Notes: generated by a model from the letters alone, not told the origin. Positions 24,996-33,746 are shown, counted from the first letter of the stretch. The stretch: DNA of 64,000 nt from CAIMFV01 sp040757715 (GCA_040757715.1 JBFLWS010000003.1:186001-250000), one strand, 5' to 3'. A program made the numbers and translations.

Positions 24996-27326
24996 CTATT
25001 CGGCCAAGGCCGGGGCCGCCGAATCCTCGTCGCTGGACTTGGCCGGCGGGGCGGCGGTGTCGTCCTCGATGTCGAACACCAGCTTGCCGTCCTTCAGCCC
25101 CACCACCACGTGGCCGCCGCGCACCAGGCGTCCGAACAGGATCTCGTCGGCCAGGGGCTTCTTGATGTGCTCCTGGATCACCCGGGCCAGGGGCCGCGCG
25201 CCATAGAGCTCGTCATAGCCGTTCTTGGCCAGCCAGTCGGCGGCGTCCTCGGTGAGCTCAAGGGTCACATGGCGGTCGGCGAGCTGGGCCTCCAGCTCCA
25301 TGACGAACTTCTGCACCACGTTGCGGATGATCTCCGGGGTCAGGGCGCGGAAGCCCACCACGGCGTCGAGGCGATTGCGGAATTCCGGCGTGAACAGGCG
25401 CTGGATGGCCTGACTGTCCTCGTCGGTGACCCGGCCGCGACCGAAGCCGATGCCCGGACGGTTGTTGTCCGCCGCCCCGGCGTTGGTGGTCATGATCAGC
25501 ACCACGTTGCGGAAATCCACCTTCTTGCCGTTGGAGTCCGTCAGCGTGCCGTGGTCCATGACCTGCAACAGGATGTTGTAGACGTCCTGGTGCGCCTTCT
25601 CGATCTCGTCGAGCAGCACCACAGCGTGCTTGTGCTGGTCCACCGCGTCGGTGAGCTGGCCGCCCTGGTCGTGGCCCACATAGCCCGGAGGGGCGCCGAT
25701 GAGCCGGCTCACCGTGTGGCGCTCCATGTATTCGCTCATGTCGAAGCGCAGCAGCTCGATGCCCAAGGTGGAGGCGAGCTGGCGCGCCACCTCGGTCTTG
25801 CCGACGCCGGTTGGGCCGGAGAACAGGTAGCAGCCGATGGGCTTGTGCTGGTCGCGCAGGCCCGCCCGGCTCATCTTCATGGCCGCCGACAGCTGGTGAA
25901 TGGCCTCGTCCTGGCCATAGACCGCGCGCTTCAGGTCGGTCTCCAGATTGCGCAGGGCCTCGGTGTCGGACTTGGACACCGACTTGGCCGGGATGCGGGC
26001 CATCTTGGCCACCACGGCCTCGATCTCCTTCACCCCGAGGGTCTTCTTGCGCTTGGCCTCGGGCAGCAGCATTTGCGAGGCGCCGGCCTCGTCGATGATG
26101 TCGATGGCCTTGTCCGGCAGCTTGCGGTCGGTGATGTACTTGGCCGACAGCTCCACCGCCGCCTTCACCGCGTCATTGGTGTAGCGCAGCTTGTGGAAGT
26201 CCTCGTAATAGGTCTTCAGCCCGCGCAGAATCTTGATGGCGTCGTCCATGGACGGTTCGTGCACATCGATCTTCTGGAACCGGCGCACCAGGGCCCGATC
26301 CTTTTCGAAGTGCTGGCGGAACTCCTTGTAGGTGGTGGAGCCCATGCACTTCAGCGTGCCCGACGCCAGGGCCGGCTTTAAGAGGTTGGATGCGTCCATG
26401 GCCCCGCCCGAGGTGGCGCCCGCGCCGATCACGGTGTGGATCTCGTCGATAAAGAGGATCGCGTTAGGGTGGGCTTCCAGCTCCTTCACCACCTGCTTCA
26501 CCCGCTCCTCAAAGTCGCCCCGATAGCGGGTGCCAGCCAGGAGCGCGCCCATGTCGAGGCCGAAGATGGTCGCGCCGGCCAGCACCTCTGGCACCTCGCC
26601 ATTGACGATCTTGCGGGCGAGGCCCTCGGCGATGGCGGTCTTGCCCACGCCTGGGTCGCCCACCAGCAGCGGATTGTTCTTGGTGCGACGGCAGAGGATC
26701 TGAATGCAGCGCTCCACCTCGGCGGCGCGGCCGATCAGCGGGTCCACCTTGCCGGCGCGGGCCTTCTCATTGAGGTTGACGCAATAGGCGTCCAGGGCCT
26801 CGCCGCCCGACTTGGCGGCGGGCTGAGCGCGCTCCTCCGGATCGGCTTCCGAAGCGCCCTTCACGGCGCGGGACTCCGAGGCTCCCGGCTTCTTGGCGAT
26901 GCCGTGGGCGATGAAGTTCACCGCGTCGTAGCGGGTCATGTCCTGCTCTTGCAGGAAGAAGGCGGCATGGCTTTCGCGCTCGGAGAACACGGCCACCAGC
27001 ACATTGGCGCCGCTCACCTCGTCGCGACCCGAGGACTGCACGTGGATCACCGCGCGCTGAATCACCCGCTGGAAGCCGGCGGTAGGCTTGGCGTCCTCGC
27101 CGTCCTCCACCACCAGGGACTTCAGCTCATTGTCCACATAGTTGAGCACCGAGCGCTTCAGCGCCGCCAGGTCGACATTGCAGGCGCGCATCACCGAGGC
27201 GGCGTCCTGGTCGTCGGTGAGGGCTAACAGCAGGTGCTCCAGGGTGGCGTATTCGTGCTTGCGCTGGTTCGCATAGCCCACTGCCCGGTTGAGGGTCTCT
27301 TCCAGATTGCGCGAAAAGGACGGCAC
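24996..27326 (-). CDS. clpA: ATP-dependent Clp protease ATP-binding subunit ClpA
   Basis: This 776-residue AAA+ unfoldase feeds substrates to ClpP. The N-terminal double Clp-N repeat (1-145) binds ClpS. The first AAA module has Walker A GDPGVGKTAIAEG near 216 and LFIDEIHTVIGAGAT. The second has GPTGVGKTEVARQ near 500 and LLDEIEKAHQDVYN. No long middle coiled coil is present, which separates it from ClpB. A Lys/Asp-rich tail ends the protein. It starts with GTG preceded by GAGAGG. clpS lies immediately upstream (9-bp gap), forming a clpS-clpA pair. Confidence 0.96.
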   Translation of the reverse strand: MPSFSRNLEETLNRAVGYANQRKHEYATLEHLLLALTDDQDAASVMRACNVDLAALKRSVLNYVDNELKSLVVEDGEDAKPTAGFQRVIQRAVIHVQSSGRDEVSGANVLVAVFSERESHAAFFLQEQDMTRYDAVNFIAHGIAKKPGASESRAVKGASEADPEERAQPAAKSGGEALDAYCVNLNEKARAGKVDPLIGRAAEVERCIQILCRRTKNNPLLVGDPGVGKTAIAEGLARKIVNGEVPEVLAGATIFGLDMGALLAGTRYRGDFEERVKQVVKELEAHPNAILFIDEIHTVIGAGATSGGAMDASNLLKPALASGTLKCMGSTTYKEFRQHFEKDRALVRRFQKIDVHEPSMDDAIKILRGLKTYYEDFHKLRYTNDAVKAAVELSAKYITDRKLPDKAIDIIDEAGASQMLLPEAKRKKTLGVKEIEAVVAKMARIPAKSVSKSDTEALRNLETDLKRAVYGQDEAIHQLSAAMKMSRAGLRDQHKPIGCYLFSGPTGVGKTEVARQLASTLGIELLRFDMSEYMERHTVSRLIGAPPGYVGHDQGGQLTDAVDQHKHAVVLLDEIEKAHQDVYNILLQVMDHGTLTDSNGKKVDFRNVVLIMTTNAGAADNNRPGIGFGRGRVTDEDSQAIQRLFTPEFRNRLDAVVGFRALTPEIIRNVVQKFVMELEAQLADRHVTLELTEDAADWLAKNGYDELYGARPLARVIQEHIKKPLADEILFGRLVRGGHVVVGLKDGKLVFDIEDDTAAPPAKSSDEDSAAPALAE

Positions 27327-27335
27327 GGCGACCTC

Positions 27336-27665
27336 TCAATCTTTTTCCATAGTGCACTGCAAGGGATGCTGGTGCCGGCGGGCGAGGTCGGTCACTTGCG
27401 CGACCTTGGTTTCAGCAACCTCGTAAGTAAAAACTCCGCAAACACCTACCCCATGCTGATGCACGTGCAGCATGATACGCGTGGCGTCCTCGCGCGACTT
27501 GTTGAAATGGCGCTCAAGAACGTAAACAACGAACTCCATTGGCGTATAGTCGTCGTTCAACAGCAGGACACGGTAGAGCGATGGCCGCTGGGTCTTGGTC
27601 TTGACCTCAGTGACGACCCCCGTTCCGATTCCGGTTCCTTGATCACCTTGCTTCCGCTCGGTCAT
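27336..27665 (-). CDS. clpS: ATP-dependent Clp protease adaptor ClpS
   Basis: The protein has 109 residues. It binds proteins with N-degrons and delivers them to ClpAP. A flexible Gln/Gly/Thr-rich N-terminal tail (1-30) is followed by the adaptor fold. The key motif LLNDDYTPMEFVVYVL holds the peptide-binding Asp-Asp, and IMLHVHQHGVGVCGVF is a second signature. It is placed directly before clpA, consistent with one transcript. Upstream, 236 bp of gene-free DNA contain the second dispersed palindromic element and no other clear feature. Confidence 0.96.
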   Translation of the reverse strand: MTERKQGDQGTGIGTGVVTEVKTKTQRPSLYRVLLLNDDYTPMEFVVYVLERHFNKSREDATRIMLHVHQHGVGVCGVFTYEVAETKVAQVTDLARRHQHPLQCTMEKD

Positions 27666-27846
27666 CAACGCTGTCTCCAACCCGACGCAGCCAATACGCG
27701 CCGGCTGATTAGATATGGCAGCGGAACCTTTTTGGAAGCCCTCTTGAGGCCGAGGTCCCGCGACCTTTGGCGCATTCAGCTTAACCCGCGCCCATTTCCA
27801 CAAGATGAAGCCCAAGCGTTGGGCGCCGTTCATCTCGCGGACCCGA

Positions 27847-27869
27847 GGAAAAGTGGGAACCGGTTTTCC
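27847..27869. repeat. Dispersed palindromic element, copy 2
   Basis: This is the inverted copy of the element at 19997-20021. The core GAAAAGTGGGAACCGG and its five following bases match exactly in reverse complement. It lies in the gap between clpS and the DUF2332 gene, about 30 bp from the latter's stop, and can fold into a hairpin. Confidence 0.7.
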
Positions 27870-27901
27870 GCCCGCGGGTCGGTGAAAATAAATTTTGACG
27901 G

Positions 27902-28975
27902 CTATGTGGCCGTCAGCCACGCCACCTGGTTTCCGTGCGGGTGGACTTGTCCCAAGAGCACATCCACCTCGCCGGGCCAGAGACGCAGGCGCACGTCCAT
28001 CTTTGGTGAGAGGGCGTCGATGGGCGGCTCGAAGGTCAGCCAGGCCAGGGGCGAGTCGGCCGTGGCCTGGGCGCCCAAGGCCTGCATGTGCGCCTCGATG
28101 CGCGCGCGGGTGGGGGCGGCGATATATTGCCAGACCACGGAATGGAGGAGGACGGTGGTCGCGCCGGGGGTGAGCAGAACCGCGTTCTCCACCCAGTCGC
28201 CGGCGTCGGCCTTCTCCACCAGGATCTGATTGGCGCGGGCCTCAAGGATGGCGGCGCGCAGGCGCTCGGCCCGCTCCACCTGGTCGGCCCAGACAAAGGC
28301 TTCGAGGCGCAGGGCGCCTTCGTCGGTGGCGATGTCCACCGGCGCCTGGTCCACCGCCCGGCGGCTGACGACCTTCAGAGGCGCCTCAATCTTGGGCGCC
28401 GGGCCGCTCCAGTCCACGGGCACGTGCACCCGCGCGGCGGGGTCGCCCCACGTCGCCACGTCGCCGAAGCGATAGTGGAAGCGGTCGAGGCTCTGCAAAA
28501 GCCCGGCGCTGGCCCCGATTTCGCGCAAGGCCAGCGGCAGGCCGTTGCGGGCGGCGATGTCCAGGAGCCCGGCCGTGAGCCCGCCCGAGCGCCGCACCTC
28601 ATTGGTCTGGGGCGGGGACTGCACGAAGCGGGCGATAGCGTCGAACTGCCGGCGGCCGACTTCAGGCACGAGGGCGACGGCGGCCTCCACGTCAGCGTTG
28701 GGGGGGTAGACCGCCGCCAGGGCCGGCTCAACGCCGGTGAGCACCAGGTGGTGCAGGGCGCCCAGGAAGCGCACGGCCACGGCGTGGTTGATGAGCTCCT
28801 GCACGTTCTCCCCGCGCCAGGGGACGGCGAGCTCGGCGAACACGCCGCCCTTGGCGATGTCGTCCCGCATGGCCGCGACCACCGCCGAGGACAGGGGCGA
28901 GCCGAAATAGCCGCAGGCCTTCACCTGGATGAGAAAGGCGTCGAGGAGGTTCTGGGTGTCGGGATCGGGGGTCAT
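27902..28975 (-). CDS. DUF2332 family protein
   Basis: The protein has 357 residues with no signal peptide or membrane segment. It begins FLIQVKACGYFGSPLSSAVV, and contains LPLALREIGASAGLLQSLDR, DVATWGDP and VHVPVDWSGP. LEARANQILVEKADAGDWVE and later VVWQYIAAPTRARIEAHM complete the pattern. These match DUF2332, a family of unknown function with a fold related to SAM-binding proteins by my recollection. It is a single gene. Confidence 0.8.
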   Translation of the reverse strand: MTPDPDTQNLLDAFLIQVKACGYFGSPLSSAVVAAMRDDIAKGGVFAELAVPWRGENVQELINHAVAVRFLGALHHLVLTGVEPALAAVYPPNADVEAAVALVPEVGRRQFDAIARFVQSPPQTNEVRRSGGLTAGLLDIAARNGLPLALREIGASAGLLQSLDRFHYRFGDVATWGDPAARVHVPVDWSGPAPKIEAPLKVVSRRAVDQAPVDIATDEGALRLEAFVWADQVERAERLRAAILEARANQILVEKADAGDWVENAVLLTPGATTVLLHSVVWQYIAAPTRARIEAHMQALGAQATADSPLAWLTFEPPIDALSPKMDVRLRLWPGEVDVLLGQVHPHGNQVAWLTAT

Positions 28976-29104
28976 GGAGGGGAGGCTAATCCCCAGCGCC
29001 CTGCTCGGAAAGATTGAGAATGATCGTCAATGTGGGAGGGCGAGGCAGCCATTGCCGACGCGATGAAGTTGCGGCTAAGTTGAGTGGAGTGGCGGGGGAA
29101 GTGC

Positions 29105-29521
29105 ATGGCCGGTCGGTTGATTTGCAAGACGGCGGCGAATGCGCGAATCCGGGGCGTGCATCTTCGGTCGTGGGCGTCTTGGCTTTTGGCATGGCAGACG
29201 CTGGGCGCCGGGAACGTCGGCCTTCGTGCGCTGGACAAACGCCAGGGCGGGCTTTGGGTCGGCGGCGAGCTTTCCGTTTACGACAGCGGCGTGAGGTTTG
29301 AGCCGAACAGCTTCAATCGCGCGGTCCAGGAAGGTGAGTTCGCGTTTGAACATGCGTGGGCCGAGGTGCTGGCCATCAAGGTTCGCTTCGGCATCCTGAC
29401 CCGGATCATCGAGCTGACTCACGCTCATGGGGTGCAAGCGTTTCGCTGCTTCGGGGCCAAGCGTGTCGCGGCCCAGATGACCGAGGCCTGGAAGGCCGGC
29501 GGCGGGTTGGCGCAGAGCTAG
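29105..29521 (+). CDS. PH-like (bPH/GRAM-type) domain protein
   Basis: The gene encodes 138 residues from ATG 29105, chosen for the GGGGGAAG SD sequence. The last 85 residues have the alternating-strand pattern of a bacterial PH/GRAM-like domain: WVGGELSVYDSGVRFEPN, EFAFEHAWAEVLAIKVRFG, ILTRIIELTHAHGVQAFRCF, with a closing helix AKRVAAQMTEAW. The N-terminal 50 residues are poorly conserved-looking and may include a spurious upstream start. The ligand is unknown. An antisense frame over 29075-29437 is less convincing. Confidence 0.6.
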   Translation: MAGRLICKTAANARIRGVHLRSWASWLLAWQTLGAGNVGLRALDKRQGGLWVGGELSVYDSGVRFEPNSFNRAVQEGEFAFEHAWAEVLAIKVRFGILTRIIELTHAHGVQAFRCFGAKRVAAQMTEAWKAGGGLAQS

Positions 29522-29537
29522 CCCAATATTCCGCTCA

Positions 29538-29616
29538 TCCCGGCGAACGCCGGGACCTAGGGATTTCCAGCCCGGCGCTCCCTGGACAGGACTAGGTCCC
29601 TGCTTTCCGCAGGGAT
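29538..29616. repeat. Structured intergenic repeat with three nested hairpins
   Basis: Three palindromes overlap. TCCCGGCG/CGCCGGGA has 8-bp arms at 29538-29555. GGGACCTAG/CTAGGTCCC has 9-bp arms at 29552-29600. TCCCTG/CAGGGA at 29598-29615 is followed by a short T run. Together they form a compact RNA- or DNA-foldable unit between the PH-like gene and a convergent unknown gene. This is typical of small dispersed repeats in Caulobacterales and Sphingomonadales. It may also act as a terminator in both directions. Confidence 0.6.
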
Positions 29617-29663
29617 TTTACGGGGGAGGGGCGGGCGCTGACGAACAACGCCGGCCGGAACGG

Positions 29664-30296
29664 CTACGCTTCTGCAACGCGCCAGCCAACAAAGCCTTCA
29701 CCGTCGTAGGCGGAGCAGAATATGGCGGTCGCAGACTTGGCTTGGGCAATGAGCCAGTCTGCACTTGGCGGCAAGACGGAGGGGAGCGGACATTCGGAGA
29801 CAGCCGATACACCGTGCCAAACTGCATCACTGTCTTGAAGAGCCGTCCTGATCGTCTCTGGTTCATGCCGAGCATCAAACCAGTGGTACGTCTCCTTCCC
29901 GATCCCAAATGCCGTGTCGCCCAAGCTGTAGTTGCGCTGCGGGTCGTCCCAGATGGGATTGAAATCATCAATAACACAGCTTCGAGAATGAGAATCCCGA
30001 AGCATTGTGGTGATCACTCGCGCCTGATCAAATTTGACGCTGGAGACCGGCGCCAACCAACCGTCGTCGACCTTGACGCCGCGGCTTTGATTCCGATTGT
30101 CAGCAAGGAGGCCGCCTTCGTCAAAGCGATAAAGTCGGTCTGACGGAGTGCCGGCGGGCGCGAGCGTGAACATGCGCCCGCGCGTGGCGACCACTCTCGA
30201 TGCCAAGGCCGAGCAGAACGTGTTCACGCCCTCTAGGCTCTCAAGCACAAAAGCCAGGGCTCGATCGTCCAGGCTGAACATCTCAAGCTTGATCAT
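29664..30296 (-). CDS. Hypothetical protein, 210 residues
   Basis: The frame reads like a soluble protein with balanced composition: YRFDEGGLLADNRNQSRGVK, FDQARVITTMLRDSHSRSCV, FGIGKETYHWFDARHEPETI. No known domain, signal peptide or membrane segment was recognised. Base use looks less GC-rich than the neighbours, suggesting later acquisition. It sits next to a structured repeat and a GST remnant in a variable stretch. No clear SD sequence lies before its ATG, and confidence is limited. Confidence 0.5.
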   Translation of the reverse strand: MIKLEMFSLDDRALAFVLESLEGVNTFCSALASRVVATRGRMFTLAPAGTPSDRLYRFDEGGLLADNRNQSRGVKVDDGWLAPVSSVKFDQARVITTMLRDSHSRSCVIDDFNPIWDDPQRNYSLGDTAFGIGKETYHWFDARHEPETIRTALQDSDAVWHGVSAVSECPLPSVLPPSADWLIAQAKSATAIFCSAYDGEGFVGWRVAEA

Positions 30297-30353
30297 GCGA
30301 GAATGCTAACCACGGTAGGGATGTGGCTCGCAATCCAGCCAAGCCAAATTGCC

Positions 30354-30384
30354 CCCCTCACCCCGCGACAGCCTCGCGTCCCCA
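30354..30384. repeat. 31-bp direct repeat flanking the hydrolase gene, copy 1
   Basis: This segment matches 31431-31461 at 29 of 31 positions by eye. Both lie at the 3' end of GST-like coding sequence and together flank the alpha/beta hydrolase gene (30508-31410). Confidence 0.6.
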
Positions 30385-30459
30385 CGCGAGGTATTCGCGG
30401 GCGCGGACGGCGTGGATCATGAGGCTGATCCCCGCCTTCCCATTCGCGCCGCTTGAGAC
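30358..30459 (-). pseudogene. 3'-end remnant of a second GST-like gene
   Basis: The minus-strand frame ending at TGA 30358 reads SLMIHAVRAREYLAWGREAVAG. The true GST gene at 31435-32067 ends with EFLQWEREAVAG. The surrounding DNA matches too: a 31-base segment at 30354-30384 equals 31431-31461 with two differences. A stop codon at 30460-30462 bounds the remnant, so only about 33 codons survive and no N-terminal GST domain is present. Confidence 0.5.
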
Positions 30460-30507
30460 CTATAGTCAACGCAGTGGGCGGCGCGGCCGCCGTGGGGAAT
30501 TCAATCG

Positions 30508-31410
30508 ATGCGCGTTTCGGTGATGGTCGGAATTCTGGCCGCCTTTGGGCTTGCAAGCGCCGCGGGCGCGCAGGTGGTGTCCGCCACGCCGCCGTCGGCC
30601 ATCGCCAGCGATCCGCCGCAGGAAGCGGCCTATCCCGCGCGGATGGAGGTGGCGCATATCCCCACCGGCGGGGTGAAAGTGAACGGCGTGGTGCTGGTTC
30701 CGGCCGGCGCGGGACCGCATCCCACGGTGATCCTGCTCCATGGCCTGCCCGGCAACGAGAAGAATCTCGACCTCGCCCAGGCGCTGCGCCGGGCCGGTTT
30801 CACCGTCCTCGCCCCCAATTATCGCGGGTCGTGGGGCAGCCCTGGCGTCTATCGCTTCGGCCAGGATTTGGAGGACGCCAAGGCCTTCCTCGCCTTTGTG
30901 CGCGATCCGGCCAACGCCAAGACCTTCGGCTTCGATCCTGCGCGCATCATCCTGGCGGGGCATAGTTTGGGCGGCTGGGCGACGGCCGAGACCCTCGCCG
31001 ACGACGCCGGCGTGCTGGGCGGCGTGATCATCTCCGCTGGCGATATGGGCGGCATCGGCCTGGCGGCGCGGCAGAACTTCAAGGCCGTTGAAGCCGCCAT
31101 GAACGACGACCGCGAGAGCTTGGTGGACGTCACCGGCGCCTCCATGGCCACGGAATTGATGACCCACGCCGAGGCCTGGTCCTTCGCCGCCCTGGCCCCG
31201 CGCTTGAAGGACCGGCGCCTGTTGGTGCTCTATTCCAACGATTTCGTGCGGGGCCACTCCGAGGGCCTGATCGCCGGGGTGAAGGCCGCCGGTGGGACCA
31301 AGGTGCAATCCTATTATGTCGACACCGATCATGCCTGGTCGGATCGGCGCATCGCCCTTGAGAGCCTGGTGATCAATTGGGCTGAGAGCCTGTTGGCGGC
31401 CAAGCCCTGA
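30508..31410 (+). CDS. Exported alpha/beta hydrolase
   Basis: The protein has 300 residues. A signal peptide (1-21, ending GAQ) targets it to the periplasm. The core shows strand-loop VILLHGLPGNEK (oxyanion region) and the nucleophile elbow LAGHSLGGWATAE with its Ser. The catalytic His is in VDTDHAWSDRR near residue 274, and an acidic partner probably lies near LVLYSNDF. It resembles dienelactone-hydrolase or peptidase-like members. The substrate is unknown. The gene is flanked by 31-bp direct repeats. Confidence 0.85.
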   Translation: MRVSVMVGILAAFGLASAAGAQVVSATPPSAIASDPPQEAAYPARMEVAHIPTGGVKVNGVVLVPAGAGPHPTVILLHGLPGNEKNLDLAQALRRAGFTVLAPNYRGSWGSPGVYRFGQDLEDAKAFLAFVRDPANAKTFGFDPARIILAGHSLGGWATAETLADDAGVLGGVIISAGDMGGIGLAARQNFKAVEAAMNDDRESLVDVTGASMATELMTHAEAWSFAALAPRLKDRRLLVLYSNDFVRGHSEGLIAGVKAAGGTKVQSYYVDTDHAWSDRRIALESLVINWAESLLAAKP

Positions 31411-31430
31411 TCACTTCGCTGATCACCCCG

Positions 31431-31461
31431 CCCCTCACCCCGCCACAGCCTCGCGTTCCCA
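31431..31461. repeat. 31-bp direct repeat flanking the hydrolase gene, copy 2
   Basis: This is the partner of 30354-30384. It overlaps the 3' end of the intact GST gene, so the repeat originates from GST coding DNA. Confidence 0.6.
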
Positions 31462-32067
31462 TTGCAGGAATTCGGGAGTCTCTAAGAGGGCCTCGGCATA
31501 GGCGCCCGCGGCCCCCGTGTCGCCGAAGTCCGTGAGGCGAATTCCATAGCCGCGAAAGCGGGTGGCCACCGGAGTGAAGAAGGCGTCGGCGATGGTGAAG
31601 TCGGCGCCGAACAGATAGGGCCCGCCCGCGCCGTGGCCGGCGCGCAGCTCGCTCCACAGACGCACGATGCGGCGGATGTCGCCCGCGGTGGCCTCGGACA
31701 CAGCCATGTGCTCGCGAGTCTTCAGGTCCATGGGGCATTCGCCGCGCAGGCTCGGAAAGCTGGAGTGCATCTCGGCCGCCGCCGCCCGGGCGAGGGCCCG
31801 CGCCGCCCGATCCGCCGGCCACAGCCGCGCCTCGGGGGCGAGTTCGGCGATATATTCGCAGATGGCGAGGCTGTCCCAGATGGTCAGGTCGCCGTCCTTC
31901 AGCACCGGCACCTTGGCCGAGGGCGAGACCTTGGCCAGGGCCTCGGTGACGCCCACCTCGCGCAAAGGCACCAGGGTCTCGGTGAAGGGAAGGCCCGAGC
32001 GCTTGAGCGCCAGCCACGGGCGCAGGGACCAGGTCGACCAGGTCTTGGTGCCGATGATCAGTTCCAT
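31435..32067 (-). CDS. Glutathione S-transferase family protein
   Basis: This 210-residue cytosolic enzyme conjugates glutathione to electrophiles or isomerises substrates. The thioredoxin-fold N-terminal domain begins MELIIGTKTWSTWSLRPWLA, with the likely catalytic Ser in the STWSLRP turn. The SAKVPVLKDGDLTIWDSLAI block holds the cis-Pro and the glutathione gamma-glutamyl site. The helical C-terminal domain starts near 85 and contains YLFGADFTIADAFF. The ATG is preceded by AAGGAG. An internal duplication of its 3' end is found at 30358-30459. Confidence 0.9.
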   Translation of the reverse strand: MELIIGTKTWSTWSLRPWLALKRSGLPFTETLVPLREVGVTEALAKVSPSAKVPVLKDGDLTIWDSLAICEYIAELAPEARLWPADRAARALARAAAAEMHSSFPSLRGECPMDLKTREHMAVSEATAGDIRRIVRLWSELRAGHGAGGPYLFGADFTIADAFFTPVATRFRGYGIRLTDFGDTGAAGAYAEALLETPEFLQWEREAVAG

Positions 32068-32177
32068 GAGGTGCTCCTTTAGCCTTGGCGGGACAGGCCT
32101 CCTGGCATTAGCCTGAACATAAGCGCGGCGCAAAGACCGCGCCGGCCGCTTGTGGCGCGGCGAAACCGGGAGAGGAC

Positions 32178-33689
32178 ATGTCGGATCAGGGTTCCAACGG
32201 CGCCGCCAAGGCTGCGCCGGCGCGTTATTCCAGCGCCTACGCCAGCGCGGTGGTGGGGCTGTTGCTGCTCGCCTACACCTTCAACTTCATCGATCGCACC
32301 ATCGTCGCCACCATCGGCCAGGCCATCAAGGTCGATCTGAAGCTCACCGACACCCAGCTCGGGCTCTTGGGCGGCTTCTCCTTCGCCGTGCTCTACACCC
32401 TGGGCGGCATCCCCATTGCGCGCCTGGCCGAGCGCTATAACCGCGTCTCCATCATCGCCGTGTCGCTGGTGGTGTGGTCGGGCTTCACGGCCTTCTGCGG
32501 CGCGGCGCAGAGCTTCACCCAGCTCCTCCTCCTGCGCGTGGGCGTAGGGGTGGGGGAGGCCGGCTGCTCGCCCCCGTCGCACTCGCTGATCTCCGACTAT
32601 TTCTCGCCCAAGGCCAGGACCACGGCCCTGTCGGTCTATTCCTTCGGTATTCCCTTAGGGACCATGTTCGGGGCCATAGCCGGGGGCTGGCTCGCCCAGA
32701 GCCTGGGCTGGCGCTGGGCCTTCGTGGTGGTGGGCCTTCCCGGCCTCCTCATCGCGCTCCTGGTCAAGCTGGCCATCAAGGAGCCCCCGCGCGGGCATTC
32801 CGAGACCCTGGAGACGCCCGTCCTCGCTGAGGACGTGGGCGCCCATGCGGTGGAGGCGCCCAAGGGCTTCTGGCTATGGACCGAGCTTAGGGAACTGGCG
32901 GCCGTCTCCAAGGCCCTATTCCTGCGCTGGCCGGTGGCCAATATGGTGGCCGGGGTCACCATCGCCTCCTTCGGCAGCTATGGTTCAGGCCAGTTCGTGC
33001 CGCCCCTGTTGGCCCGGGCCTTCCACCTGGATTACGCCACCATCGGCTTCATCGTCGGCCTGATCACGGGCTTTTCCGCCGGAATCGGTACGCTGCTGGG
33101 CGGGGTGCTGTCGGACAGCCTCGGCAAGCGTCACGCCCGCTGGTATCCGCTGATCCCGGCCATCGGCCTCGCCATCGCCACCCCCATCTATGTGTTCGCC
33201 TATCTGCAGACCGACTGGAAGCTGGTGGCGGCGATCCTGCTGATCCCCGGCATTTTCCATTACACCTATCTGGGGCCCACCTTCGGGGTGGTGCAGAACT
33301 CGGTGGATGCGCGGCGGCGGGCCACGGCTACGGCCCTTCTATTCTTCGTGCTGAACTTCATCGCCCTCGGCGGCGGGCCCTTCTTCACCGGCTGGATCAT
33401 CGACCACTTCGCCGAGTTCAACTTCAATCACCAGGGCCTCGACTTCCTGGGCTCGTTCAACGCCATGCTGGCGGGCGGACCTGCGGGGGCGCAGCACTTC
33501 GCGGCGGCTTGTCCGGGCGGCAAGGCGCCCGCGGGGGCGGCCGCGGCGGTGAAGCAGGCCTGCGGCGGGGCGTTGGTGCTCTCCACCCGCCAAGGGGTGA
33601 TCGTCTCCATCCTGTTCTACGGCTGGGCGGCGGTGCATTACCTCTTGGCCGCGCTCTCCATGGGCAAGAACGTGCGGCGGGAGGGGTAG
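32178..33689 (+). CDS. Spinster-type MFS transporter
   Basis: This 503-residue inner-membrane protein has 12 predicted helices. The pattern LAYTFNFIDRTIVATIGQAI, then LGLLGGFSFAVLYTLGGIPIARLAERYNR, is typical of the Spns (spinster-like) branch of the major facilitator superfamily. RVGVGVGEAGCSPPSHSLISDYF is another family signature. Helices 11-12 are separated by a Gly/Ala-rich insert with two or three Cys (about 430-465). The substrate is unknown, with lipids, organic acids or drugs being options. The SD GGGAGAGGA is ideal. Confidence 0.88.
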   Translation: MSDQGSNGAAKAAPARYSSAYASAVVGLLLLAYTFNFIDRTIVATIGQAIKVDLKLTDTQLGLLGGFSFAVLYTLGGIPIARLAERYNRVSIIAVSLVVWSGFTAFCGAAQSFTQLLLLRVGVGVGEAGCSPPSHSLISDYFSPKARTTALSVYSFGIPLGTMFGAIAGGWLAQSLGWRWAFVVVGLPGLLIALLVKLAIKEPPRGHSETLETPVLAEDVGAHAVEAPKGFWLWTELRELAAVSKALFLRWPVANMVAGVTIASFGSYGSGQFVPPLLARAFHLDYATIGFIVGLITGFSAGIGTLLGGVLSDSLGKRHARWYPLIPAIGLAIATPIYVFAYLQTDWKLVAAILLIPGIFHYTYLGPTFGVVQNSVDARRRATATALLFFVLNFIALGGGPFFTGWIIDHFAEFNFNHQGLDFLGSFNAMLAGGPAGAQHFAAACPGGKAPAGAAAAVKQACGGALVLSTRQGVIVSILFYGWAAVHYLLAALSMGKNVRREG

Positions 33690-33746
33690 GGCGGATTAAT
33701 CACCGCAAGTTTTGATTCTCTTGGCGCCTTCGCCTAAAGAGGCGCC

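Noticed and set aside
29075..29437. 120-codon minus-strand frame opposite the PH-like gene
   Set aside because: The plus-strand reading has a strong SD sequence and a strand pattern of a PH/GRAM domain, so it was preferred.
30293..30556. 87-codon minus-strand frame
   Set aside because: It is Arg/Pro-rich, crosses the start of the hydrolase gene and shows no domain. A different frame holds the GST remnant.
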